Positions 1-8,869 of a stretch of 64,000 bases of DNA are shown here, piece by piece. The translations under genes were made by a program, and so were the position numbers. Numbering within the stretch: position 1 is the first letter of the stretch; each line of letters opens with the position of its first letter. Under the pieces are notes generated by a model. The model made no database searches. It saw nothing but the letters and a program-made list of their open reading frames with translations, and was not told the origin of the DNA. Origin of the DNA: Candidatus Binatia bacterium (GTDB lineage: Bacteria; Desulfobacterota; Binatia; UBA9968; JAJDTQ01). The stretch is from positions 48,565 to 112,564 of the forward strand of contig JAJEAI010000143.1 in assembly GCA_022824205.1 (NCBI GenBank). The letters are read 5' to 3'.

Positions 1-39
1 TCCCGGCGGGTCCCGGCACAGGGCCGGCACCCGCCGGGA
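1..39. other. GC-rich inverted repeat at left edge
   Basis: Bases 1-10 and 30-39 are perfect reverse complements (TCCCGGCGGG / CCCGCCGGGA), so the transcript could fold into a 10-bp stem just upstream of the first gene. It may be the terminator or attenuator of a gene lying to the left. No T tract follows, and the left part is cut by the window edge. Confidence 0.35.
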
Positions 40-54
40 AACAAGGAGGCAGGC

Positions 55-1209
55 ATGTCGAACATCTCGGGGAAGTACGCCGTCGTAGGCGTGGGCGAGA
101 CCCAGGTGGGCAAGCGGCCCGAAGCCACCACCAACTCGCTGCACATCGAAGCCATCCGCCTGTGCCTGGAGGACGCCGGGGTTGACGCGTCCGAGGTGGA
201 CGGGCTCCTGACCAACCAGCCGCTCACCGACGCGCACCGGAGCTACGCGGTGCGGCTGGCGCACATGGCGGGCATCGACCCCAGCTACGCCACCGATCTG
301 GCCCTCGGGGGCGCCACGCCCATCGCCATGATCCAGAACGCGGTGATGGCCATCGAGGCGGGCATGGCCAACTACGTGGTGTGCGTGCACGCGCGCAAGC
401 GGGCGACGCCGGACCCCACCCCGGGCTATCCCATCCGCAGCGGCGACGAGCACTGGGAGCAGCCCTGGGGCCATTTCTCGGCGGTGGCCAACCACGCGTT
501 CGCGGCCACGCGCCACATGCACGAGTTCGGCACCACCAGCGAGGACCTGGGCCAGATCGCGGTGTCCACACGCAAGCACGCGTGCATGAACAAGAACGCC
601 ACCATGCAGAAGCCCATGTCCATCGAGGACCACCAGAACTCGCGTCTGATCGTCGAGCCGCTGCACCTGTTCGACTGCTCGCTGGAATCGGACGGCGGCG
701 CGGCGCTGCTGGTGACCAGCATGGAACGCGCCCGTGACCTGCCCAGGAAGCCCGTGCAGGTCCTGGGCATGGGGCAACACCACCCGCACTCCAGCGTCAT
801 GGACGCGCCCACCCTCACCACCCTGGGGAGCCGCAAGTCATCCGAGGCGGCCTACCACATGGCCGGGCTCGGCCCCAAGGACATGGACTTCGCGCAGTTC
901 TACGACTGCTTCACCATCACCACGCTGATCACCATCGAGGACTACGGCTTCTGCGGCAAGGGCGAGGGCAAGGACTTCATCAAGGACGGCCGCATCGAGG
1001 TGGGCGGCGACATCCCGGTGAACACCCACGGCGGTCTGCTGTCGCAGGCCCATCTCGAAGGCATCATGCACGTCACCGAGGGCGTCAAGCAGTTGCGCGG
1101 CAACGCGGTGGAGCCGGAGCGCCAGGTGCAGGGCGCGAAGGCGGGGGTCATCAGCGGCCACGGCGGCAGCCTGTGCATGCACGCGTCACTCGTACTGGGG
1201 GTACAATGA
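55..1209 (+). CDS. Thiolase-like (SCP-x / lipid-transfer type) protein
   Basis: The 384-residue protein has the length and C-terminal signature of the SCP-x branch of thiolases, including the GHGGS loop near residues 362-366. The region where catalytic thiolases carry the nucleophilic cysteine reads ALGGATPIA, so that cysteine appears to be absent. The start ATG follows AAGGAGG at good spacing. The stop overlaps the start of the DUF35 zinc-ribbon gene (ATGA). In steroid side-chain degradation, Ltp2-type thiolase folds without the nucleophile act as retro-aldolases with a DUF35 partner, and BbsAB of benzylsuccinate oxidation is a comparable pair. A CoA-ester aldolase or thiolase acting with the next gene is therefore likely; the substrate is unknown. 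Confidence 0.8.
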   Translation: MSNISGKYAVVGVGETQVGKRPEATTNSLHIEAIRLCLEDAGVDASEVDGLLTNQPLTDAHRSYAVRLAHMAGIDPSYATDLALGGATPIAMIQNAVMAIEAGMANYVVCVHARKRATPDPTPGYPIRSGDEHWEQPWGHFSAVANHAFAATRHMHEFGTTSEDLGQIAVSTRKHACMNKNATMQKPMSIEDHQNSRLIVEPLHLFDCSLESDGGAALLVTSMERARDLPRKPVQVLGMGQHHPHSSVMDAPTLTTLGSRKSSEAAYHMAGLGPKDMDFAQFYDCFTITTLITIEDYGFCGKGEGKDFIKDGRIEVGGDIPVNTHGGLLSQAHLEGIMHVTEGVKQLRGNAVEPERQVQGAKAGVISGHGGSLCMHASLVLGVQ

Positions 1210-1649
1210 GCAAGCCAGAGGCACACGACAAACGCGGGCGCGCGGCGCCGCGCAACGAACCGTTCCTGGCGGAGGTGGAAGCCCAGCCCTTCTGGGACAA
1301 CCTCAAGGAACACAAGCTGACGGTACAGCGCTGCAACGTCTGTGGGAGCTACTTCAACTTCCCGCCCCAGGCCATGTGCGCCAAGTGCCTGTCGTCGGAC
1401 AACGAGTGGGTGCCGGTGAGCGGCAAGGGCACCGTCTACTCCTTCGTCACCTATCACCGGGCATGGCATCCGGCCTACCAGGACCAGATCCCGTACAACG
1501 TCTCGCTGGTGGACCTCGACGAAGGACCGCGGCTCGTGAGCAACGTCATCGACATCCCGCCGGAGGACGTGAAGGTGGGGATGGCGGTGGAGGTAGTGTT
1601 CGAGGACCACGAAGGGTACACGCTGCCGAAGTTCAAGCCGAGCGGGTAG
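1206..1649 (+). CDS. Zn-ribbon / OB-fold (DUF35) acyl-CoA-associated protein
   Basis: A 147-residue protein whose ATG overlaps the stop of the thiolase-like gene, so the two are translationally coupled. An N-terminal rubredoxin-like zinc ribbon is visible as CNVCG and CAKC about 16 residues apart. It is followed by an OB-fold half (SGKGTVYSFVTYHRAW, then LVSNVID and VGMAVEVVFEDHEG). DUF35 proteins bind acyl-CoA and are obligate partners of thiolase-fold enzymes such as Ltp2 or BbsB. An in-frame upstream start at 1173 lies wholly inside the thiolase gene and is less likely. The role as partner subunit is inference from fold and coupling. Confidence 0.85.
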   Translation: MSKPEAHDKRGRAAPRNEPFLAEVEAQPFWDNLKEHKLTVQRCNVCGSYFNFPPQAMCAKCLSSDNEWVPVSGKGTVYSFVTYHRAWHPAYQDQIPYNVSLVDLDEGPRLVSNVIDIPPEDVKVGMAVEVVFEDHEGYTLPKFKPSG

Positions 1650-1936
1650 CGACGGACCGGCGCACGCAAGACATGCCCCCTGTCGGTCGTCAGCGAGACG
1701 GGAGGTCTTCAAACGTTCACGCCGGGCATGTCCTTTTCTTCCACCCAATCCAGTCCCTCCCAGCCAAGCGAGCCCTAATGTTTTGGCGGGATCCGGCGAT
1801 TACAATAGAAGGAGTCGGTGGCCATCACTTTGTCGCTTCCTTCGGTGGTCGTCTCAACTTCATAGTTTGCCCAAGGCATTTTGGCCAAATGCAGGAACCG
1901 AGCCAAGTCCACCCGGGTTAGCGAACGGCATCCACC

Positions 1937-4099
1937 ATGAGCATTGAAATCGTTCGAGGTCTCAGCGACAAGCCCGTGGCCGGACAAGAACTAGTGGACC
2001 TTGCGTCGAAGTGGACCGAGGAGTCCGGCAAGTTGTTCATCGGATATCCAATAATCGGAACGCCGGAAGGCCGCCATCAAATTGACGCGCTCCTGGTGAC
2101 CCTCAGCAAGGGCATCGTCGTATTCGATTTGATTGAAGGTTCGGACACAGGCGACTTTCGATCGCGGCAGGACGACTCGGCAAACAAGCTCGAAGCCAAG
2201 CTGAAGGCCCACCGTGAACTGATGCAAGGAAGGACCCTGCCGATCGAAATCCACACTGTCTCTTTTGCACCCGGTATTGCTCACCGGGAGTCCTTCGAGA
2301 CGACCGGCTATCGACTCGAAACAACGTCATCGCTTTTGCAAGCGTTGAGAAACCTGGACTGGAACCAACCCAGCAAGGAGATCTACGAGAGGACCCTGTC
2401 GGCGATCGAGAGTATTTCTACTATTCGCAAGAGTGGCACGAGACGAACCGTAAGAAGAGACGATTCTCGGGGCGGGAAGCTTAAGCGCCTGGAGGACTCC
2501 ATCGCCACGCTGGATAATCGACAGAGCAAAGCCGTTATCGAAACCGTTGAGGGAGTTCAGCGTATTCGGGGACTGGCCGGTTCTGGCAAAACCATTGTCC
2601 TGGCGCTGAAGGCAGCGTACCTGCATGCTCAACACCCCGAGTGGCGGATAGGTGTGACGTTCAACACACGGTCATTGAAGGGCCATTTTCGCCGCCTGAT
2701 TGAGAAATTCACCTTGGAGCACACAGGGGAAGAGCCGGACTGGAAGAATCTCCAGATTTGCCAGGCATGGGGTGCGCCAGGAGGAGGTGATCGAGACGGG
2801 ATTTACCATCAGTTCTGTCAACTCCATGACGTCGACTATTTTGACTTCCGGGAGGCACAGCATAGATTCGACCGAGGCGTAGAGTTTGCCATGGCGTGTG
2901 AACATGCGTTGTCGCAGGCTCAGGACAGCCGGCCTCTCTACGATGTTCTCTTGGTCGACGAAGCACAGGATTTCTCGCCTCCGTTTTTGCGGATATGTTA
3001 CGAATTGCTCGGCGAATCCAAGAGACTGGTCTACGCCTACGACGAATTACAAAACCTCTCGGGTGAGTCGTTGCCCTCCCCGGAGGACATATTCGGGAAG
3101 ACGACGGACGGTTCGGCCAACGTACAATTTAACGATGTAGGCGCGAATGAACCTCAGCGAAACATAATCCTGCCGAAGTGTTACCGCAACTCGCGTCCCA
3201 TTCTCGTCACGGCCCACGCCCTCGGCTTTGGCATATACCGGAAACCGCAGCGGCCAGACGAAATGGGCATCATTCAAATGTTTGACCATCCTCAGCTTTG
3301 GGAAGAGATAGGCTATCGGCCACGCCAAGGGGACCTGAGGGAAGGCGTTCCTGTCGTTCTCTCCAGGCCTGAGGAGACGAGCCCGCGTTTTCTTGAAGAT
3401 CATTCGGACGTCACTGATCTGATACAGCTCACTCACTTTGAGAGTGAAGAAGAACAGGCTTCGTGGTTGTCAGACGCGATCCGAGACAATTTGGAGAAGG
3501 AAGAGCTGCGACACGACGACATCGTGGTCATCAATCCAGATCCTTTGAGCACTCGCGATGCCGTCGGCCCGATACGCGCCCGGCTCTTCGAAATGGGGAT
3601 CAATTCCCACTTGGCCGGCGTGGACACAGGTCCCGACACGTTCTTTCAACCGGAGGCGGAATCAGTGACTTTCACGGGAGTCTACCGCGCCAAAGGCAAT
3701 GAAGGCGGAATGGTCTACATAATTAACGCACAGGACTGTCATTCGACGGGACGGAATCTGGCGACTATCCGCAACCGACTCTTTACAGCCATCACGAGGA
3801 GCAAGTCGTGGGTTCGCGTTTTGGGTGTCGGTCACCGCATGAAGGCGCTTCAAGGAGAATTTGAAGAGCTCCGAAAGAAGGACTTCGAGTTGCGTTTCGT
3901 CTACCCCACAGAGGAACAACGCAAGCAGTTGCGTATTGTCCATAGAGACATGACGACGACGGAACGTAAGAGGGTTCAGTCTCGGCAGAAAGGCTTAGAA
4001 TACCTTGTCGAAGATCTCGAGTCCGGCAGTGTCCATATTGAGGATCTGAATCAGGAAGTGCTGGAGAAATTGAAGGGCCTACTGGGAGGCGGGCGATAA
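1937..4099 (+). CDS. Superfamily 1 DNA/RNA helicase with NERD-like N-terminus
   Basis: A 720-residue ATP-dependent helicase-like protein. Walker A is GLAGSGKT near residue 213, Walker B is LLVDEAQDF near 337, motif V region is YRAKGNEGG near 580 and motif VI is AITRSKSWVRV near 615, the UvrD/Rep order. The first 120 residues (GRHQIDALL then GIVVFDLIEG) resemble a NERD or PD-(D/E)XK nuclease fold, but the usual ExK reads LIEG, so cleavage activity is doubtful. Base composition is clearly lower in GC than the flanks, suggesting transfer. The DUF2290-like gene starts 7 bp after the stop, so the two form one unit. A defence role is inference from this pairing. Confidence 0.8.
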   Translation: MSIEIVRGLSDKPVAGQELVDLASKWTEESGKLFIGYPIIGTPEGRHQIDALLVTLSKGIVVFDLIEGSDTGDFRSRQDDSANKLEAKLKAHRELMQGRTLPIEIHTVSFAPGIAHRESFETTGYRLETTSSLLQALRNLDWNQPSKEIYERTLSAIESISTIRKSGTRRTVRRDDSRGGKLKRLEDSIATLDNRQSKAVIETVEGVQRIRGLAGSGKTIVLALKAAYLHAQHPEWRIGVTFNTRSLKGHFRRLIEKFTLEHTGEEPDWKNLQICQAWGAPGGGDRDGIYHQFCQLHDVDYFDFREAQHRFDRGVEFAMACEHALSQAQDSRPLYDVLLVDEAQDFSPPFLRICYELLGESKRLVYAYDELQNLSGESLPSPEDIFGKTTDGSANVQFNDVGANEPQRNIILPKCYRNSRPILVTAHALGFGIYRKPQRPDEMGIIQMFDHPQLWEEIGYRPRQGDLREGVPVVLSRPEETSPRFLEDHSDVTDLIQLTHFESEEEQASWLSDAIRDNLEKEELRHDDIVVINPDPLSTRDAVGPIRARLFEMGINSHLAGVDTGPDTFFQPEAESVTFTGVYRAKGNEGGMVYIINAQDCHSTGRNLATIRNRLFTAITRSKSWVRVLGVGHRMKALQGEFEELRKKDFELRFVYPTEEQRKQLRIVHRDMTTTERKRVQSRQKGLEYLVEDLESGSVHIEDLNQEVLEKLKGLLGGGR

Positions 4100-4106
4100 A
4101 CACTCG

Positions 4107-4775
4107 ATGCCAACATCGCGGGAAATTGAAGGACAGATCAATGGGCTCACTAGGTTCTTGGTTGAGAGGAGCCTCGTTGACGACCAGCGCTTTGCGCGTC
4201 GGCGACCAGGGGCGGGCAACGTGGTCCACGTCACGTTTGAGGCGGCAGAACACGTCTCGACGGCCATGCGAAATCTGAGTTATGAAGAGATCTACCAACA
4301 CCTTATCAAGGAGCGTGCGTATAATCTGAAGATACTGGATGGTGCATTGATGCAGATGATGTACGTTTTCTCCGGACGAACTCTGCAACGTCACCGGCTG
4401 GCGTTCTTTTCCGCGCCCCACCTGGATGAATTCCAAAACAATCCGGACATCTACCTCAATGACGAGATATATGCGGACGTGGTCGCCAGGAATATTGTTC
4501 CCTTTCCATTGCGCTTTGACTACGATGTTCGTGACGGACGCCATCAGGAACTGATCCACCCCAAAGCACATCTCACATTGGGGCAATATGAGAATTGTCG
4601 GATTCCGGTGACCGCTCCACTGACACCTTTTTGGTTCTTGGATTTTGTCCTCAGGAACTTCTACTATAGAGCCCGGGCGCCGCATGTGGACGGACTCCCC
4701 GCCCAGGGTGATTCGTTTGAGGAGTCGATATCGCCTGCGGAGCGACGGGTAATCCACATAGCAGTGCCCGCGTGA
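4107..4775 (+). CDS. DUF2290-like protein, partner of the helicase
   Basis: A 222-residue protein of unknown function. The central block (HPKAHLTLGQYENCRIPV, then PLTPFWFLDFVLRNFYY) looks like the conserved core of DUF2290: an HPxxHLTxG element, then P..PFWF and an aromatic F-Y end. The N-terminal third is helical (REIEGQINGLTRFLVERSL). No membrane segment or recognisable catalytic motif is seen. It is only 7 bp behind the helicase, shares its lower GC content and has no other partner, so I infer a two-component helicase/DUF2290 unit. The DUF2290 assignment is from memory of the family pattern and is moderate. Confidence 0.6.
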   Translation: MPTSREIEGQINGLTRFLVERSLVDDQRFARRRPGAGNVVHVTFEAAEHVSTAMRNLSYEEIYQHLIKERAYNLKILDGALMQMMYVFSGRTLQRHRLAFFSAPHLDEFQNNPDIYLNDEIYADVVARNIVPFPLRFDYDVRDGRHQELIHPKAHLTLGQYENCRIPVTAPLTPFWFLDFVLRNFYYRARAPHVDGLPAQGDSFEESISPAERRVIHIAVPA

Positions 4776-4812
4776 CTTTGGACTGTCACCTTTTTCGCAT
4801 AAGGAGTCATTC

Positions 4813-6177
4813 ATGGCCTACACGGCACAGGGGCGCACCAAGAATTTCCCGGTCTTCGACTGCGACAGCCACATCCACGAGCCTCGGGAGGTCTGGGACG
4901 AGTACATCCCGGAGAAGCAGCGGGCGTTCGCCAAGCAGCACTTCTACCGGGACATGGACCGGCTCGTCACGGTCGTGAACGGGCAGGTGAGCTACGGCAA
5001 CCCCAAGACCTATGCCTATCCCGGACAGGGATGGCACCCGGGCATGAACAAGAAGCTGCTGGGCTCCATCGCGCCCGACGACCCCAGGTGGGACCAGGAG
5101 ATCGGCCGCAACGCCAGCCAGCGGGACCCGCAGGTCCGTCTCAAGGACATGGACGCCTCGGGCATCGACCAGGTGATGGTGTTCCCGTCCACCTTCGTGC
5201 GCATGCCGCTGGTGAAGAACGCCGACGCCGCCCGCATCTGCGCCACCGCCTACAACGACTGGGTCAACGACTACTGCGGCGCCGACCGAAAGCGCCTCTA
5301 CCCCTGCGCCGTGCTGCCGGTCCAGGACGTGGACTACGCGGTGCAGGAATTGCGGCGCGTGGCCAAGCTGGGCTTCAAGTCCGCGGTGGTGCGGCCGGTG
5401 CTGGTGAACGACCGCTACCCCACCTTTCCCGAGTTCGATCCCTTGTGGAAGGAGTTCGAGGAGCTGGGGCTGGCCCTGGGCATGCACACCTTCCCCTCGG
5501 GCGGCGAGGCCGTCACCGAGGCCATGGCGGAGCGCATGTCCGGCGGCATCCAGGGCAAGAGCAGCGCCCAGCGCTCGCCCTTCACCCGCCACGAGGTCTA
5601 CGTCTATTCGCCGGGGCAGTTCGTGGAGAACATCATGCGCAGCATGGGCTCGGTGCAGCCCGGTTCCGAGTCCCTGAGCTTCATCAGCGAGGCGCAGACC
5701 TGGACCATGGTCGTGATGCTCACGGGCTGGCTGGAGAAGTTCCCCAAGCTCAGGGTCGCCATCCTCGAATCCAACTCGAGCTGGCTGCCGCTGATCCTGG
5801 AAAAGGCCGAGACCTACCTCGACCTCTACCGCTTCGTGCGCGAGCAGGCCAACCCGCCGCAGAAGGTCGGCGACCCGCGGGAGACCTTCGCCCGGCAGTG
5901 CTTCATCGCCTTCGAGAGCGACGAGGACATCACGCTCAGGCTGTGGGACATCTTCGAGGACATCGGCCTGTGGTCGTCGGACATGCCGCACCACGACGCC
6001 TCGGACACCTGGGAAGCCATCGACAACATGGACAAGTTCAACGTGCCCCAGGAAGTGCAGGAGAAGCTCCTGGGCGGCAACGCCCGCAGGCTGTACGGCA
6101 TCGAGCCGGAGGTGTTCGTGACCGAGGCGCCGGCGGAGTACACCCCGGTGAACATCGTGCCGCGCTACGCGGGGTAG
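4813..6177 (+). CDS. Amidohydrolase family 2 metal-dependent hydrolase
   Basis: A 454-residue TIM-barrel hydrolase or decarboxylase of the amidohydrolase-2 family. The N-terminal metal motif is FDCDSHIHEP (DxHxH). The late part has LEKFPKLRVAILESNSSWLP and the SSDMPHHD motif typical of this family's last metal-binding strand. Start ATG follows AAGGAG with 5-bp spacing. Such enzymes act on aromatic carboxylates or similar ring metabolites, but substrate cannot be read from sequence. It lies directly upstream of a radical SAM gene in the same direction, separated by a repeat-bearing 148-bp gap. Confidence 0.85.
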   Translation: MAYTAQGRTKNFPVFDCDSHIHEPREVWDEYIPEKQRAFAKQHFYRDMDRLVTVVNGQVSYGNPKTYAYPGQGWHPGMNKKLLGSIAPDDPRWDQEIGRNASQRDPQVRLKDMDASGIDQVMVFPSTFVRMPLVKNADAARICATAYNDWVNDYCGADRKRLYPCAVLPVQDVDYAVQELRRVAKLGFKSAVVRPVLVNDRYPTFPEFDPLWKEFEELGLALGMHTFPSGGEAVTEAMAERMSGGIQGKSSAQRSPFTRHEVYVYSPGQFVENIMRSMGSVQPGSESLSFISEAQTWTMVVMLTGWLEKFPKLRVAILESNSSWLPLILEKAETYLDLYRFVREQANPPQKVGDPRETFARQCFIAFESDEDITLRLWDIFEDIGLWSSDMPHHDASDTWEAIDNMDKFNVPQEVQEKLLGGNARRLYGIEPEVFVTEAPAEYTPVNIVPRYAG

Positions 6178-6225
6178 GAGCCGTCCCGAGTAGTCTGACC
6201 GGAGAGGTTCGAAAGACCTTCAATT

Positions 6226-6271
6226 CCGTTCGTCCTGAGCGTAGCGACGCGAAGCGTCGTGAAGTCGAAGG
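6226..6271. repeat. Dispersed intergenic repeat, copy 1
   Basis: Copy of a repeat related to TTCGTCCTGAGCGTAGCGA followed by GCGAAGTCGAAGG. Others are at 17271-17307, 17375-17411, 20832-20870, 55793-55829 and, more diverged, 58974-59022. This copy has an internal GCGACGCGAAGCGTCG palindrome. Confidence 0.7.
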
Positions 6272-6325
6272 GCGCCACGACCGGCAGACCCTCTTCGCGG
6301 CGCCGATCAACCCGGAGCCAAGACC

Positions 6326-7720
6326 ATGACCGAACTGGACAGCGTCACGTCGTCGACCGAGACCGAATACCTCGAGTGGCACCTGCGCCACTACGAGGAC
6401 ATGCCCCGGGAGGTCATCCTCAAGATGGACCTGCTGCGGGTGGGCCACTGGTTCACCGACGCCGCCCTGGAGCTGGCTTCCGACGCCCTGGTCAAGTCCT
6501 ACCGGCTGTTTTCCTACGATCTCATGTCCATGAAGGACATGAAGCGAAAGGAGCACCGCCGCACGCCCGAGTGGTTCGCCATCCGCGGCGGCCACCTGGG
6601 CCTCCGCCCGGTCATCGTCCAGACGACCCTGAGCCCCGATTCGCCCTACGTCATCGACATGGTCGACGGCGCGTGCAAGCTCCTGCTGGACGGGCGCGAG
6701 CTCTGTGACGTGAGCTTCCCCAAGCCGCTCAAGTACTACACGCGGTCTTTCGAGGACGGCACCAAGTACCACGAGATCATCGCCTTCGGCTACTTCGCCA
6801 CCGTGTTCCGCAACTGCCAGTACTGGGGACCGGACGAAGAGTGCCGCTTCTGCGACATCAACGTCAACGTGCGCCAGATGAAGGAGTCACGGGACTTCAC
6901 CTTCAACACGCCGGTGAAGCCCGTAGCCTACGTGGCCGAGGTGGCCCGCTCCATCGAACAGGACGCCATAGACGAGGTGGGCTACGCTCCGCCCATCGAC
7001 TTCCTGATCTCCGGCGGCACCATCCTCAAGACCCTGCACCGCAAGTCGGAGGACGACTTCTACCTGGAGTACGCCTCGGCGCTCAAGTGGGGCGGCCACC
7101 GCCGTTACGTCAACATCCAGACCAACGCCAAGGACAAGGAGACCATGAAGCGTTACCGCGCCGAGGGCGTCGACTGCCACCACGCCAACATGGAGGTGTG
7201 GGACAGGCGGCTGTTCGAGTGGATCAATCCGGGCAAGAACCGCCGCATCGGCTGGGACAACTGGGTCAAGTGGATGATCGAGTCGGTGGAGGTCCTGGGC
7301 GAGGGCAACGCCCGTCCCAACTTCGTCTGCGGCGTGGAACTGGCCCGCCCCCACGGTTTCGACAACATCCCCGACGCCGTCAACTCCACCGGCGGCGGCA
7401 TCGACTTCATGATGCGCCACGGCATCTTCCCGCGCTTCAACCAGTGGCGCCGGGAGCCCGGCTCCGACCTCGTCTCCCAGCACGAGCAGCCCGCCATCCC
7501 CCTGGAGTTCTACATCCAGATCATGCGCCGCTACTACGAGAGCTGGAAGAAGTACCGCCTCCCCTTCCCCCACCACGACTCCGTCCACCCCGAGCGCCGC
7601 TGGGGCTCCGGCCACGCCACCTACGACGACATGCTCTTCCTGAACGACTGGCCCGACTACGAAGAGGAGTGGGACCGGGGGTCGCGGGAGGGATTGAAGG
7701 CGTGCGTCGTCAGCGGTTAG
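6326..7720 (+). CDS. Radical SAM protein with C-x8-C-x2-C cluster motif
   Basis: A 464-residue radical SAM enzyme. The cluster ligands appear to be C164, C173 and C176 (NCQYWGPDEECRFCDIN), a C-x8-C-x2-C spacing instead of the usual C-x3-C-x2-C. The second SAM contact is the GG element in FLISGGTIL near residue 232, and VNIQTNAKD follows at the next strand. A conserved-looking N-terminal 150 residues precedes the barrel and has no motif I recognise. The final third (MRRYYESWKKYRLPFPHHD) is also specific to this group. The reaction is unknown. It lies downstream of the amidohydrolase in the same direction, so a shared pathway is possible. Confidence 0.75.
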   Translation: MTELDSVTSSTETEYLEWHLRHYEDMPREVILKMDLLRVGHWFTDAALELASDALVKSYRLFSYDLMSMKDMKRKEHRRTPEWFAIRGGHLGLRPVIVQTTLSPDSPYVIDMVDGACKLLLDGRELCDVSFPKPLKYYTRSFEDGTKYHEIIAFGYFATVFRNCQYWGPDEECRFCDINVNVRQMKESRDFTFNTPVKPVAYVAEVARSIEQDAIDEVGYAPPIDFLISGGTILKTLHRKSEDDFYLEYASALKWGGHRRYVNIQTNAKDKETMKRYRAEGVDCHHANMEVWDRRLFEWINPGKNRRIGWDNWVKWMIESVEVLGEGNARPNFVCGVELARPHGFDNIPDAVNSTGGGIDFMMRHGIFPRFNQWRREPGSDLVSQHEQPAIPLEFYIQIMRRYYESWKKYRLPFPHHDSVHPERRWGSGHATYDDMLFLNDWPDYEEEWDRGSREGLKACVVSG

Positions 7721-7777
7721 GTGGTATCCGAACTCGACCCCCATCCTTACTTTACGGAGCGTCCACCTTAAGGCATA

Positions 7778-7862
7778 CTAGTGTCCTGTCTCACAAATAC
7801 GTAATTACCAGATCGGTATCGGAATCGTTTCAAGCCATTTGTGAGACGGCACATAGCACTAG
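7778..7862. mobile_element. MITE-like 85-bp element with CTAG ends
   Basis: The element starts CTAGTG..TCCTGTCTCACAAAT and ends ATTTGTGAGACGG..CACTAG. The two ends are imperfect inverted repeats over about 25 bases and share the CTAG terminus. It has no coding capacity. A 210-bp relative with the same CTAGTGT..GTGTCT ends is at 34922-35131. This looks like a non-autonomous derivative of an insertion sequence that targets CTAG; the parent family is not identified here. Confidence 0.5.
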
Positions 7863-7886
7863 CAGTGTGAGAGCAACGCAAACTGC

Positions 7887-7979
7887 GCCGAGATCGGCGA
7901 AGGTGGGCTCCAGCACCTCGATGGCGTCCTCCACGTTGACAAGCCGCTCCACTTCCTCGTTGGTCAGGAACAGGGCCAT
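7887..7979 (-). pseudogene. Ornithine cyclodeaminase / mu-crystallin N-terminal remnant
   Basis: The minus strand reads MALFLTNEEVERLVNVEDAI then EVLEPTFADLG from the ATG at 7979. That matches the typical first 30 residues of ornithine cyclodeaminase/mu-crystallin proteins. The reading then loses similarity and stops, and the rest of a roughly 320-residue gene is missing. The break lies 24 bp from the MITE-like element, so mobile-element activity may have removed the remainder. Confidence 0.55.
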
Positions 7980-8060
7980 AATGTCCCTGCCTATCCGACC
8001 GTCCGGGGAAAGACAAGACACATCGAAGCTGGCAACCACGTGTAGAAGAGGTTGACGCCC

Positions 8061-8816
8061 ATGGCGGAAGACACAACCACGACACTGTTCTTCGAGCTTT
8101 TCAGCGGGTTGCCACGGCAGGGACCGGGCGATGCCTCCAGCACGCTCCGGGCCCTGTCCCTGGTTCCCGACGTCGGGGCCGAGACCCGCATTCTCGACGT
8201 CGGCTGCGGGACCGGACTACAGGCGCGAGTGCTGGCGCAAAACTCCCCAGCCAGCATCGTTGCGATGGACAACCATCCGCCGTTCGTCGACATCCTGAAT
8301 GACGAAGCGCGCCGTCTCGACCTCGACCACCGTCTGGAGGCTCGCGTCGGCGACATGCATCGCCTGGATTTCGCGGACGCTTCGTTCGACCTGATCTGGT
8401 GCGAAGGCGCCATCTACATCGCGGGCGTCGAGGCCGCCCTGCGTAACTGGCACCGCCTCCTCGTACGCGATGGGCATGTGGCGTTCACCGAAGTCTGTTG
8501 GACGAAGCCCGACCCGCCCGCGGAGTGCGTGTCGTTCTGGGAAGGGGAATACCCGGGGATACGCGACGCGACGGCCCTGCTGAACGCCATCGACGCGTGC
8601 GGATACGAGACCGTCGGGCACTTCATGCTGCCCCGGTCGGCATGGTGGGACGACTACTACGGCCCGCTCGAACGAAACGCGAAGGCGTTTCGAACGCGCC
8701 ATCGCGGCCGCCCCGAAGCGCAAGAACTGGCCGATCAGTGCCAGCGGGAAATCGACGTCTGGAAGGCATACTCGGACTACTACGGCTACGGGTTCTTTGT
8801 AGCGCGCGTCCGTTGA
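8061..8816 (+). CDS. Class I SAM-dependent methyltransferase
   Basis: A 251-residue methyltransferase with motif I RILDVGCGTG near residue 43, an acidic strand-2 end (IVAMDNHPP) and motif LDFADASFDLIWCEGAIYI, which corresponds to the UbiE/Methyltransf_11 motif IV region. I chose the ATG at 8061 over the in-frame TTG at 8052 because AGAAGAGG ends 9 bp upstream of it. No substrate-binding domain is recognisable. It lies alone among gene remnants, so context gives no substrate. Confidence 0.8.
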   Translation: MAEDTTTTLFFELFSGLPRQGPGDASSTLRALSLVPDVGAETRILDVGCGTGLQARVLAQNSPASIVAMDNHPPFVDILNDEARRLDLDHRLEARVGDMHRLDFADASFDLIWCEGAIYIAGVEAALRNWHRLLVRDGHVAFTEVCWTKPDPPAECVSFWEGEYPGIRDATALLNAIDACGYETVGHFMLPRSAWWDDYYGPLERNAKAFRTRHRGRPEAQELADQCQREIDVWKAYSDYYGYGFFVARVR

Positions 8817-8869
8817 CCCGTATTGAAGGTGTCATCTTCTGCTTGACTGACCAAACCTGCTCGGTCAAG

